Origin: Blasia pusilla
Lineage: Eukaryota; Marchantiophyta; Marchantiopsida; Blasiales
NCBI GenBank assembly: GCA_050084515.1
Contig: CM114275.1
Coordinates: 24,614,001-24,678,000 of the forward strand
DNA: 64,000 nt
Direction of reading: 5' to 3'
Shown piece by piece: positions 22,174 to 33,059 of this stretch. The notes beneath the pieces are model-generated. The model was not told the DNA's origin. It was given only the letters and a program-made list of their open reading frames with translations, and did no database searches. How positions within the stretch are numbered: position 1 is the first letter of the stretch; every line of letters starts with the position of its first letter. The position numbers were made by a program, and so were the translations under genes.

Positions 22174-23049
22174 AAGACTTACATCCCGCTATATGAGACA
22201 CCTCCCATGGTGGTTAGCGTCTTAGGAATGCAAGTGCAAGTCTTTGTAAACGAATAAGAAGAAATGAGAGGAAAATTGGAAGTAACTTGTGAAATTTCTT
22301 TTCCACTCATACCCGACACTTCTTGAGTTTAGGACAAGAAATGACGTATAGGGTTTAGGATTTGTGAGTTAAAAACTTGCAACTATTAGGTAATATGTTT
22401 TATTCAAAATCTAAATGATGTTACAATGGGTTTTGCAAGTATTGGCTGGGTGATAAGGATAAAAGCTGAAATTCAAGTAAATTCATGCTTGGTAATTTTC
22501 ATGACTACTAGTTTTCTAAATCCGATCATGAGACTCTAGTATTAAACAATCACTTCTCGATTGCACTCAATTCGCATCCCCAATAGAGTTTGTACGGAAA
22601 TTTGAGAGCCTACAGGCTACAAATTTCTTCCCAATTTGTGGTCACTAGGCTTTCAAATTTAGAAGATAATGCAACACTCTTTAGAAAATGGTACATTTCT
22701 TTTTAGATCAAAGCAACCCATCATAAGCACATGCACCATAAAATACATCCATATGTGGTTATTACCCGCATAACTCTGAAAAATACCATGTTTTCATGCA
22801 AAGCATGGAAATGCATAGATAGCCACATTCTTGCATCTATTGCTAGACCGGGTACGCTTCAGCAGGCAGCAGATCCGGGTAGGTAATTTACAAAGTGGGT
22901 TGCGAGCTGCGGTTCAAATCCACCAGGGTTCTTCCTTTTGGGAGTCCCCTCTTACCTGCCTGCCCGCTTCAAGCTGCCTGGTCTCGCAAGAAATGCAAGA
23001 CGGCAACTATCTCTAGGCTTCCCAAAGCTAGGAGCTTCAATCGCTATGA

Positions 23050-23440
23050 GGCTCAAAATTCTTTTTCAAGTGCTTAAAACAGAAGAGATTAGTCCATAAT
23101 ATTCTGGAGAACATCTTCTTATCTGCTTCGTTGATTTTCAGTAACAGTTTTGACCAAAATGTTTTCCATGCTACGAAAGGAAATCATGGAAAAAACATGC
23201 TTGGTTGAGGAAGGCTAGGATCTACAATCTCCAATAGGGCTCCAAATTCTTTTTCAAGAAGCTTTCTTAAAAAAGAAAAGATATACTATTATGGAGAACA
23301 TATTCTCATGTGCTTCGTTGATTTTCAGTAATAGTCGTGAACTAAACAATTTTCATGTTACAAAAGGAAAAGAACATATTCTCGTCTGCTTCGTTGATTT
23401 TCAGTGATAGTGGTAACCTATATACTTTTCATGTTACAAA
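23050..23440. repeat. Diverged repeats with a GCTTCGTTGATTTTCAGT core
   Basis: The core occurs at about 23125, 23312 and 23388, each followed by TTTTC-ATG and TACRAAAGG. The first two are about 187 bp apart and the last two about 77 bp, pointing to successive unequal duplications. Confidence 0.7.
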
Positions 23441-23510
23441 AGGAGAATATTTTTCGACTCATCGTGAAGAAACATTTCATGACTACGTGTGAAACTGAAC
23501 TACTGGGTTT

Positions 23511-23731
23511 TCATGGGAAGTCATGATTAGGAAAACACGAAATATTTGCTGGGTCCTAAAAACAAACATTTTTTACACCATATCTGCAACGAGGTTCTAA
23601 AAATGACCCCATTTTCCGACTCATGGGAAGTCACGATTAGTAAAACACGAAATATTTGGTGGGTCCTAACAACAGACATTTCTACACCATATCTGCAACG
23701 AGGTTTAAAAAATGACCCCATTTTCCGACTC
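23511..23731. repeat. Two-copy tandem repeat of 110 bp
   Basis: Units 23511-23620 and 23621-23731 match closely. Each contains AACACGAAATATTTG, CACCATATCTGCAACGAGG and ATGACCCCATTTTCCGACTC. The array ends just downstream of the glycosylase gene stop codon (23781, minus strand). Confidence 0.85.
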
Positions 23732-23780
23732 ATAAAAAGAGGCCGGATGGATGGACCCCTAAACCACAAGAATCTTCTCA

Positions 23781-25589
23781 CTAGAAAGGAAGATTAATTT
23801 CGGTAACACGCCACATGTACCAAGATCCAAGAGAGCGATATGGTTTCCAGCTCGAGGCGAGTTTCTCCATCTCTGTGGCTGTTGGGAGGGAGTGCAGTCT
23901 GTAGAGCTTTTGGAAGCCTTTGCGCACGCCCAAGTCCCCCACTGGCAGGACGTCTGCTTTGTGGAGTGTGAAGATCATGAACATGTGCACAGACCAAACT
24001 CCTATGCCCTTCACTGCAATGAGGGCTCTCATGAGAGCTTCATCGTCCATGGTGTAGATGGTGGAATCGGAGAGAGCTCCGGACGAGAAATTGGCAGCTA
24101 AGTCGTGAAGGTAACTCGCTTTGCGCTCGGAAATGCCCACCGCTCTCAGCTGCTGCACCGTCAGTTCGGATACCTTCGCCGGCTGCAGATTATCCAGACC
24201 CTGCGGTGCGGCAGAACATTCGGATGTGGAGGTTGTCAAAAGGAGGGGAGTGCTTCTTGCTCGCCTCTGCTGGTGGTGGAGCGGTTGAGAGCATGGACGG
24301 AAATCGCATGGGTTGCTTTGAATGGCAGAGGAAACTGTAATGTGCAGAGGAGAGGAGAAGCTTGTAGATTCTTACCCCACATAGGTCTACGACACGGCCA
24401 AAGATGGTGGACGCAGCTTTCGTAGCGAGCTGTTGGAACACGATACTTCGCGCAAGCGAAGCAAACGCGCTGGTGGATTTCCCGAATGTCGGCGCGTCGT
24501 GCATTTCAATGATCGTGCGCAGCTGCACATCGGCAGATTTCAAGTGCTCGATGCCTGCGGCGATGTCTTCTACAGCACGTAGACTTTTGGAAGGTACGAG
24601 TGCGGGAGCCGCTGCAGTCATGGCATTCTCAGCTTCGGGGCCACCTGTGAGCAGTGCAACAACCACGGTGCTCATCGCTTTTGTGAGCGTCATTGCAATG
24701 CCCGTCCCATGAAGTGATCAAATCCTTCCCACCGTGAAATCTCAGGCTAATTCCTCGCTGTCCCCTTCTCTGAGAAAACCTATCCAATGATTCTTTTGTC
24801 GAAGACGTAGATTCTTCATGTTCGCGACTGCGATGCGCCATGAGATGGTTGCAGTCCGAACTACTTTCAGGTTTCAACAGATTGATTGGTACCACTCTAT
24901 TAGGTCACTCGACGGCAGCCTTTCCCTCATCGCTCCCTACAAAGAACGAGTTTCGGTCGGTTTTCGACGATACAAGTACCTGCGTTTTCCGAGAGCGAGG
25001 AGTGCCAAAAATCTGCGCTCGATATTTGTACAGCGACTCCCGATGTCGCCGGGGCCTTAGCGCCGATCGGCCGCTCCGACGCCGAAACGATGATTCTTGT
25101 CTTGGAAGCGCCTCGTGACTTAGAGCGACGGACGGGCGAACCCTCGCTCTCTGTTTCTGCGTTCCTCTTCGACGAAAGCTTTCGTCTCGGACGGCTCTCC
25201 ATGCCAGAATCCTCCACCATAGTCGCAGGCTCGGTGGAGGCAACGTCATCTGGTCTCGTCGAGAATCTGGCTGAAGCGATACCCGAGCCCTCGCAAGGAA
25301 TCTCCGATGGCTGCTCGCACAGGGTCGCCGACTTCGGTTTGCGTACACGGAAATGCAACTTCCTGTCTACGAATTGGGTCGCCTTTCTTCCCTCATCCGA
25401 ACCACGCAACGAGTGAGCTGCCTCCCCATCGCCCTCGCCGCCCGAGCTTCTCCGCGAAGGAGAAGCTGCCGCGCTGAGAGTGCAACTGCGAGTACGAATC
25501 GATCGCAGATTCGTGGCTACCGCTGCACCTGCGGCGCGTACACTTTTGTCCTCCACAAATTGCTTCACTCCTCCCATGCGAGAATACAT
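23781..25589 (-). CDS. HhH-GPD DNA glycosylase (3-methyladenine glycosylase, AlkA/MAG type)
   Basis: Three exons on the minus strand join in phase: 25589-24980 (phase 1), 24644-24376 and 24200-23781, with GT-AG introns; product about 432 aa. Residues 1-215 are Ser/Arg-rich and low complexity with basic patches (RRKLSSKRN, VRRSKSRG), probably disordered and nuclear-targeting. The catalytic domain follows: SIVFQQLATKAA, a helix around ISERKASYLHDLA, the helix-hairpin-helix VKGIGVWSVHMF (about 356-367), and LPVGDLGVRKG with the catalytic Asp at about 382. It ends with SSWKPYRSLGSWYMW. Enzymes of this family flip out and remove alkylated purines in base-excision repair. The start ATG at 25589 is the first in its frame. 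Substrate range cannot be read from the sequence. Confidence 0.88.
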
Positions 25590-26400
25590 TTTCGCTGCAG
25601 ACTACGCACTCCTCTCATCCGCCCCGTGTGAGAAACTCCCACTCTCCATCTTCCAGTCTCTTCCGAAGCCTGCACATGCATCCGCCGTCACGAGGATCGC
25701 CGGCCAAACACTGTGCTCCTGCGCTCTCCGCCTGCGAAGAAACGCTCCTCTCAGCCTCCGGTCGCTGCAAGAATTCACGACGCAAACCGACAGTTTTCGT
25801 CCGCACCCACCAAAATGAAAACTCCCCATTCCTCCGGAGGAGAGGAATGGTGAAAAGCCTGTTATCGAGTAGTAGTAGAGTTTAGGGTGCTAATCGGTAA
25901 GTTAGATGACTGGGGGTAGCATGCCCGTAATTAAGAGAGCGCCCTTTCATTTTGAGATGTGAGAGTACATAATACATTTGTGAGAGTTTCCTTATGAACC
26001 AACTAGTCGGTGGTGGTGCCATCGGAAAGAATGGTGTTTTTATGGTTTTAATTTATAATTCGAATGAGTGATTAGCAAAGTCATAAAAGCCAAGTCATAT
26101 ATTCTAAACAATTAGAATGATTAGATTGGTTTGGTGACATGGAATATGAAATGATTGGGTCATAGGAATAACTTCCACATCACAAAGATGATTAGTAAAA
26201 TTGATTGCCATATCATGTAAATGATGTGTCAATAACTCCACGTCAACAAGTGACATGGAATAAAAAGTGACACGTCAACTTATTATGTGGACTAAAAGAC
26301 AAAAAACATAGTATAATCATTGTGCCATAGATCATGTAATGATTACGCTAGTCATTTTATTTTACTACACCAATCATTCTAATATGACTCGTACTGAAGA
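25590..26400. other. Gene-upstream and AT-rich intergenic DNA
   Basis: 25590-25860 is GC-richer and probably the promoter and 5' UTR of the glycosylase gene. Beyond 25870 the sequence is AT-rich, with many ATGACT/AGTCAT-like words. No gene is seen. Confidence 0.5.
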
Positions 26401-26410
26401 GTGTAAATGG

Positions 26411-26660
26411 GTAGTCACCTTGCTAGACATTTGTTATCACATTACTCACTGTCAAAAATATGACTCGAGAAGTAGTGAATAAATGACTCGCGCAATAATG
26501 ACTAAATGACTATTGCCGCTTGCTATGGGTAGTCACCTTACTATTCATTTGTTCTCTCACATGACTCACTGTCATAAAATATGACTCGGGAAGTAGGGTA
26601 AAAATGACTTCAATGATGAAAAAAAATGACTTTGGCGATAATGACTAAATGACAATTACG
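26411..26660. repeat. Two-copy tandem repeat of about 118 bp
   Basis: Units start at 26411 and 26529 with GTAGTCACCTT and both carry ATGACTCG, AAGTAG and AATGACTAAATGAC. The second unit is longer by an extra AAAATGACTT stretch. Confidence 0.8.
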
Positions 26661-26986
26661 GCTTGTTAAATGGCTAGTGTTATCTTTGTATGATGATTGG
26701 CTGGGTATTTGTTTGATTTTTTATGTCTTGCGTGAAGTGAGACCTTCCTTGGTTACTTGTTGTCTTAGTTATTTAGTAATGATTAAGATCTCATTAAATC
26801 TAATAAGAGTGACTTGGAAAGTCATTTTATCATGACTACATATACATGATAGACATGTTGTCAAAATTCATGAGATCTTGCCCGCGACTCCTGCGTTCGT
26901 GCTTCTCGTCCCAGTTCCCCCGCTTTTCCTTGTCTTAGTCCTCCGCGCTCTTGATGCCAAAACCCTAAAGAGAGAATGTTTGATGT

Positions 26987-27070
26987 GAAACATTTTCTTG
27001 TTGCCCAGTTGCCACGTGTCAAACAGAGAAGTGTTTGAAAATCAAGAATGCACTCTCCGATAATAATATA
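26987..27070 (+). repeat. Dispersed ~85-bp MITE-like repeat (plus orientation)
   Basis: It has the pattern GAAACATTTTCTTGTTGCCC, then CCACGTGTCAAACAGAGAAG, then AATCAAGAATGCACTCTCC and AATAATATA. It shares this with 46913-47060, 48297-48385, 48487-48583 and, inverted, 48595-48690 and 48701-48800. Confidence 0.7.
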
Positions 27071-27360
27071 GATATCGATTATGGAATACCTAGCTTGTCT
27101 TGGATTTATCCCTATGAGTAGCTACGTACCTTTCTCACCCAAAGCTTGTTACGAGACTCGTGCGTATCTTGCGTAGCGTTAGTCCTACACTTGGTTCCAC
27201 TACCCTTCCTAGTCTCATGACTACCTAGTCTAGATTGCAACTTTGGTGAATTACACCAAGATCTTTTCAAATAAAATAGTTGGAGTTGGGGGGCAAATTG
27301 TTTCCTATACAAAGGGACGTAATTTGTATATTTTCAAAATGAGGGGAAGGGTATTCATTT

Positions 27361-27728
27361 TTTCATGACCATACGGATTATGTCGTAGAGTATAGTGTGC
27401 TAGTAGAGGCCATACCTTATGTAGGGCCGTAGTGTCTAGGTAGGGATGCGGTTTCATACAAAGGATTGGGGGTTACTCCGTTGAGGGTGACTTTTCCAAT
27501 AGGGCCCGCCCTTAGGTTGGAGGATATAGTGTGGAGTGTACTCACAGAACAGTTAGTTCTTTGAGTTGAGCCTGTTGCGTTGGGAGTTAGCCTTGGTAGT
27601 GAGTAGAGCTCTTGGCTATGGTGGTTCCCGCAAGCTTCGACCTGGATTCTCCCATCGTGGAGTGGGTTTGGCTCGATTGTATGTGATTCTATACATGTTT
27701 TATGACAGTAGGTCTTTCACGGATTTCA
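27361..27728 (+). repeat. 5' terminal repeat (segment B only), copy 2
   Basis: The segment from TTTCATGACC to GGATTTCA matches 36391-36758 almost base for base. It lacks the A' segment that follows B in the 3' unit; instead the sequence runs straight into the leader (CTCAAAGAACTGG). It also lacks the A segment seen before the 3' B. No perfect initiator-Met primer-binding site was found just downstream. Confidence 0.85.
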
Positions 27729-28927
27729 CTCAAAGAACTGGAGAAGATCGATGGTAGCTTCGATCGTGGATCAGTAGGATCTGGTTAGGCCTGATTGTGT
27801 ACTCAGCCGTGGATATTCGTGGTCTGTGGCCTATGTTGGAGGTGTGAATCTGGTGCATGATTGGTTGGGAAAGAAGCGCCTTGCTTAGAGCTTTCCAACG
27901 CGCTTTAGATCCCCGGATTTTGTCAAGGGAGTTGGGAGTTATCAAGGATTGAAGATTCTGGTTCGTGTTCGACGGTTTTTTGATGTGGAGAGCTTGGAGT
28001 GCGGAAGCTCTATTGAAGTTCATCCGGATCGGGTGAGAGGTTCCTGTTGCTACCTATATTGTGATCTCATGTGAAGCTATCTTCTTGAGTGTGTGGAGCG
28101 TTGCGGATTTCTGTGTGCTGTCGGATTTGTGATTCTGGAGGTGTATGGACAACAAGTTTGTCTGATTTTTAGCTCAGAGTATAGAGCTCGGTTGAGGCTT
28201 CGAGGCAACTCGTGGTAGCTCGGGGCGAGTAGGCGTGAGAGGCGGAGCAAGGAAGCAAGCAAGCTTGCTTGCTTGCTTGGACGTGAGGCAGTTTTTGCAG
28301 GATTTGTGATTTGAGTGTTGCATAATTGCTCACCCATCTTTGGGCTATTCTGCCTGGGAGACGCTTAACTGCTGAGTTCTTAACTATGTTAGTGTACACA
28401 CTGGTGTAGCTCATTTGGTGCTATTTGGAGATGTGTTAGGCGCTTTATGCATCTCGTTTTTTCGATTGATGGACCTCTGGCGCATAGTACGGTGTGGCCT
28501 CTCCATGCAGGTGATATTTTTAGGTGCTGCGAGTGCGACTAGCACGTCATCGACAAGCGGAGGAGTAGCTATTGCGTTAGAATTGTGTGGTGGGTTCTGT
28601 GGATTCAGGGGGCGCCACGTTTGGTGGATTGTGTTACCTTGATTTCCATTTGCGATTGGAGGGTTGTCGTTGGACTTCTTGTGTTTGGATCCCCTCCATT
28701 GTTGCTTCTTGCTTGCGCGCCCATTGTTAGGGTTGACGCTGATTTCGAGAGTAGTTTTACTCCTGTAGTGAGGCTAGAGTGATGACCAATAGACCGTGGG
28801 AGGCTTCTTGTGGTGATGAGAGGTTAGGTTGCCCACACCCATAGCTAGTAGAGCTAGAATAGTACAGCGACATCGACGTCACTTGGTTACTTAGTAGTGG
28901 TGATTTGGTGGTGGTGCGGCATCGGCG
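27729..28927 (+). other. Untranslated leader of retrotransposon copy 2
   Basis: No conserved domain is seen between the 5' repeat and Gag. It contains a perfect 22-bp palindrome at 28253-28274 made of AAGC/GCTT units. Such a site could act in dimerisation or packaging of the RNA, but that is speculation. Confidence 0.5.
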
Positions 28928-30387
28928 TTGGTCATCACGGAGCTGTCTGGTGGTCTTGTTGGGGATCGTGGTGCGGACAGTGGTGGTTTTACATGGAGTG
29001 GATTGAGGTATCGGCTACCTTTTCTACTTCTGACGGTTGATGAGGAGGAGGAGGAGGGTGTTCCAAACACCCTCGTCTATGTCCCATCGAGTGTTGCAAC
29101 TCCATTGATTTGGGATATGGATGGGATATATGGGGCCATGAAGGGCCCACGATGATACTCGGGTGCAGTGGGCACCATTGAGTTGGAGGACTTCATTCAG
29201 GAGTTTGATACATGGTGTGATATGCATATGTTGCGGAACGCCACGTTGTTTACATCCTTCTTGGCTTGGAAGGGGTTGTTTCAACACTTGGAGGGACCAC
29301 CCATGGATGATTACATGAGTTGAGGAGGGACCATGTTGCTGAGATTGAGGCGTGGAGACAATATTGGTCTCCAGGCTATGTGTCTATCACCCATGGTGGT
29401 ATTGGTAGTAGTGCTCCTACTGTGTCAGCCAGCCCGACTTTGAGTGGTACAAGTACGAGCCGGAATGGGGGTACCAGTGGAGGTACCCATGGAGGTACCA
29501 GTGGGGATACTAGTGGAGGTACTAGTGCCCCACCATCGTTCAGCCCCGTTGCAGAGTTCTTCAAGACGTTGAAGAAGAAGAACTATCAGGGAGTGAAGAT
29601 AGAGAAGTTGAGGAGTCTTCAGAAATTTGAGCAAAAGACTGGTGAGAGTCTTTGTGAGGCATACTCTTGTATGCGACGCTTGATTTCACTTACTCAGGGT
29701 GTGACTGAGGCTCATGCACTCCAATTTTGGTATGGGATCTTGGATAGAGAGTTGTGTCACAGGGTACGTGATGCTACTCTTATGAGTGATGATTCACCCA
29801 CATTGGCCCATGTGTTTGCTCTATCTAAGAAGATTGAGCTTAACATGGTGGAGGAGAGAGTTGTGACATCCACATTCAGTAGGGATATAACTACTACTTC
29901 TCGTGTTCAGCAGTCCACCTCACAGTCTCGTAATAGTGGTGGTGGTAGTAGTAGTGGGGGTCGTGGGGTGTACACACAACCTCAGATAGGTCCTAGAGGG
30001 ACACTTGCGCACAGACCATTGCCTTCATTTGCTGCCCCGCAGCAAGGACAGTCATGTTGGATATGTGGAGGTGATCATGTCAGGAGGTTTTGTCCCCAAG
30101 AGGATGGGAGACGGACTTTGGAGGATGGGCCTCAGTTAGCCCCAACTCAGTGTGATCATTGTGGGAGACTAGGTCATCCTCGAGAGCGTTGCTTTGATCT
30201 TCATCCAGAGTTGAGATCAGGCCGTGGCCGTGGTGGGGTAGCTCCGAGAGGCCGAGATAGGGGTGGTAGAGATGGACCAGCGGTTGGAGAGCCTACGGTG
30301 GCTACCCCAACCACTACGACAGAGTCAGCTATGGCTTCCAGGATTGAGCAGTTGGAGCAGAGGTTGGCTACTATGGCTGGTATCTAA
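28928..30387 (+). pseudogene. Retrotransposon Gag with two CCHC zinc knuckles, copy 2
   Basis: A capsid-like N-terminal part reads from about 29171 (ELEDFIQEFDTWCDMH, FLAWKGLFQHLEGPPMDDY), with stops at 29153 and about 29317. The frame then shifts to the open frame 29320-30387, which continues EIEAWRQYWSPG, a Gly/Thr/Ser-rich linker and the typical gag segment FFKTLKKKNYQG with SLCEAYSCMRRLISLT. The C-terminal nucleocapsid has CWICGGDHVRRFC (CX2CX3HX4C) and CDHCGRLGHPRERC (canonical CX2CX4HX4C), then an Arg/Gly-rich tail. In an active element Gag forms the particle and the knuckles bind RNA. One stop and one frameshift break it. Confidence 0.85.
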
Positions 30388-30528
30388 CATAGAGCAGGTT
30401 TGGGAGCAAGGGCTTCCACCTCTTATGGAGGGGATGATCTCTCTTCTATGGCAAGTGCAGCACAGGTTGAGGCATGAGCTGCAGTTACGAGAGGAGCCAC
30501 TCGAGCGTCAGAGCCACGTGGTGCTACA

Positions 30529-31365
30529 GTGGAGTTGGACCCACAGAGGGATGAGGCTGGGAGGCAGGCTAGGCTCCCCCAGTCATTCTTGTTGACTGAG
30601 GTGCTTAGGACGCCATCCATGGTTCCTATGCAGCCTATTGAGCCTACAATGGGGACTGAGGCATCTACATCGCATGTAGTAAACACGGATTGCATCCAAT
30701 GCAGTATTGCGGATGGAAACTTCAGTGTTGGGATCCCCATTGTTTTCAGCCACTGAGTTGATGGCCTTAGGAGTTGACTTAGCTCCTGTATTTCAGCTAG
30801 CAGCCACGTTGTGTGAACGTGAGAGTGTTAATGCTACACGTGCTAAGGTAGATGAGGGTGTTGCGGTGGAGCAACCCTCTATGTCAGATGTAGCATTGAG
30901 TACCAGTGCTACTTGGCAGGCATCAGCGGCGAAGATGGTTGCATTACTAGCCCGGCCAGCCATTGATCGTGAGAGGCTTACACCTGGTGTTTGTATGTTG
31001 GACAACCGGAGTGGGATATTCCGATGGGTGAGTCCTACAGGACATGTGTATAGACCAGATAGAGTCTTGTTAGACTCTGGTGCCCAACCTTTGATGTTGG
31101 GAAAGGAAAGACAACATATATTGGTTTGGGTATTCGGATGTCAGGGCTTGAGCCTTGCCCATTCCAGATTGAGACATCACTTGGAGGAGCCAATGATAGG
31201 TCTCATTTCATGACACGGGAGAAGTTGTCTGTAGAATTGAGACCAAATCATGCGACTAATAGCTCCAGGTTGGGAGTACCTGCACTGGTCACATCAGCCG
31301 AGTCGTATGATGTACTAGTTGGAGGAGCAATATTGTACCAGATGGGTTTTCAGATGGACTACTAG
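30529..31365 (+). pseudogene. Retropepsin-like aspartic protease region, copy 2
   Basis: The translation shows RVLLDSGAQPLMLG, the D-S/T-G active-site form of retropepsins, near 31060-31100. After a frameshift around 31125 it continues to YDVLVGGAILYQMGF, the usual C-terminal ILG-like flap partner. The preceding ~170 aa are Ser/Ala/Val-rich linker. The protease would cut the polyprotein; here it is split between two frames. Confidence 0.75.
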
Positions 31366-31801
31366 AGTGAGACAGCGTCTTATAGACCTGGTTGGAAATC
31401 CGGGGATGGACGTATGAGCCAGGTTCCTATGAGATTTATTTATGGGGCTCAACCAAGACGGTCTTCCCCAACAGTGTTAGCATCTGTGGCTGGTTTTTGT
31501 GGAGTAGTCACTTGGCCAAGAGACTTTTTGGAGGGTAACCTTTCTGCTGTGGATTCTCGTGTGGATGAGGAGGTAGAGGAGGCCCCTAGTTTTGCAGCAA
31601 TGGTATCCTCATCGTTGGATGTGTCACTTTGGAGTTAAGGCGGTGCACTACGGTAGGAGGCTGATCGCCTAGTGCAGGAGGCTTGGTGTGAGGCTATTAT
31701 ACCTCACGAGGAAGAGGAGGCTCCACAACGGACTCCTACTTCTGGTCTAGTTGGGTTATCCCCTTTGGATACTACACCCATTGTATGGCAGTATCCGCCG
31801 G

Positions 31802-32750
31802 AGGGCATTTGTGTGTTAGATCTCTTTGATGGGATTAGCACTGGTTTGGCTGCAGTGTTGCAGGCCGGTATACTTGTGCGGAAATACATGTATGTGGAGT
31901 GAGATGAGACGGCCCAGAGAGTCTCATCCCGACATATTGGTCAGTTGATGCGGAGATATCTTGAGTTGTTGCCGCCATCAGCATGCTTTGTCGTCACACA
32001 TTGCATTGTTGGGGGTGTAGGACCTTGAGAGGGTTGGTCCTGTGGATTTGGTGATTGCTGGATGGCCATGTCAAGGTCATACATGTGCTGGTTGTGGTGA
32101 GGGATTACACGACCCTAGGTCTCGATTGTTTTGGGAGATATAACGGGTGTTACGACATCTTCAGGTTCATCAGGCACGTGCTCTAGCTTACATTCTGGAG
32201 AATGTTCCATTGTTGGGTGACACTCGGACCCGGATGATGGCGAGTGTTCATGAGGTGCGGTCTTGGATTGGACCAGCGGTGTTGTTGGATGCAGCGCGAG
32301 TTGGCTCACGTGCACATCGTCCACGCTTGTGTTGGACAAACTTGTTGCCTAGGGAGGTTCTACGTCGAGCATATGATGTAGTGCAGCGGGATCCTTGCCT
32401 TACAATAGATAGTATCTTGGATATTGGGCGACTTTCTCAGGTGGTGAGGGTTATTGATTGGTCACCCATGGCAGTGGTGAACCTTATGGGCCAACCTAGG
32501 ATGGCACTACCCACATTTGTGAGTTTTCCCTCGTCACATGCCTACAGGGAAGGTGGTCCCGGGCTTGTATGGGATTCTCATGTGCGACAGTTGGTGGAGC
32601 CTTAACCCTGATGAGAGAGAGCGTGCGATGGGATTTGCTACTGGTGTGACAGCAGTTGCTTCCATTTTTTAGGCTTCACGACATCATGTGTTGGGTCGAG
32701 CCATGGACCTGAATTGTTTGACCTGGATTTAGAGTCTTGGTATGGCTGAG
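31802..32750 (+). pseudogene. Retrotransposon-encoded C5-cytosine DNA methyltransferase domain (DNMT3-like), copy 2
   Basis: Visible in order are motif I CVLDLFDGISTG (about 31810-31845), motif IV VDLVIAGWPCQ with the catalytic Cys codon at 32069-32071, motif VI YILENVPLLGD (about 32189-32221), motif VIII GSRAHRPRL with CWTNLLP (about 32300-32349), and motif IX/X remnants AMGFATGVTA and LGRAMDL (about 32620-32712). The spacing between VIII and X is about 100 aa, a short target-recognition region as in DNMT3-type enzymes. A frameshift near 31980, a stop at 32141-32143 and another frame change near 32600 inactivate it. The domain is fused without a gap between the protease linker and the RT. 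An active form would methylate cytosine in DNA using SAM; CG preference is unknown. Confidence 0.9.
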
Positions 32751-33059
32751 CAGCGTCGATTTCGGACTATGTTTGTGGGTCTTCCACCCCTTGTGATGAG
32801 CTCGATGGCTATCGGTACGATAGAGACATCGGCTGGGGGCGAGGAGAATAGTATTTTGCATCCTTGGAGTAAATGGGATGTGATGGCTGGGCATGTGGAG
32901 TTGGTTGCTCGTGCTGGTGGAGGAGTTATTTGCTCAGATGATGGTGTAGCTAAGGGTGTACCATCTTGTGAGGGGGTTGCATAGCAGCCAATGGCGTCGT
33001 CCTCTCCCTCTAGTGTACCAGTGGAGGAGACTTGGGAGCCATTACGTGGGCCCAAGCTC

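Noticed and set aside
22900-22935. tRNA-like T-loop word GGTTCAAATCC
   Set aside because: The flanking bases do not form a full T-stem, and no acceptor, D or anticodon arms could be drawn upstream.
31802-32750. Methyltransferase as a captured or neighbouring host gene
   Set aside because: It occurs in the same place in both element copies, lies in line with protease and RT, and has no introns, so it belongs to the element.
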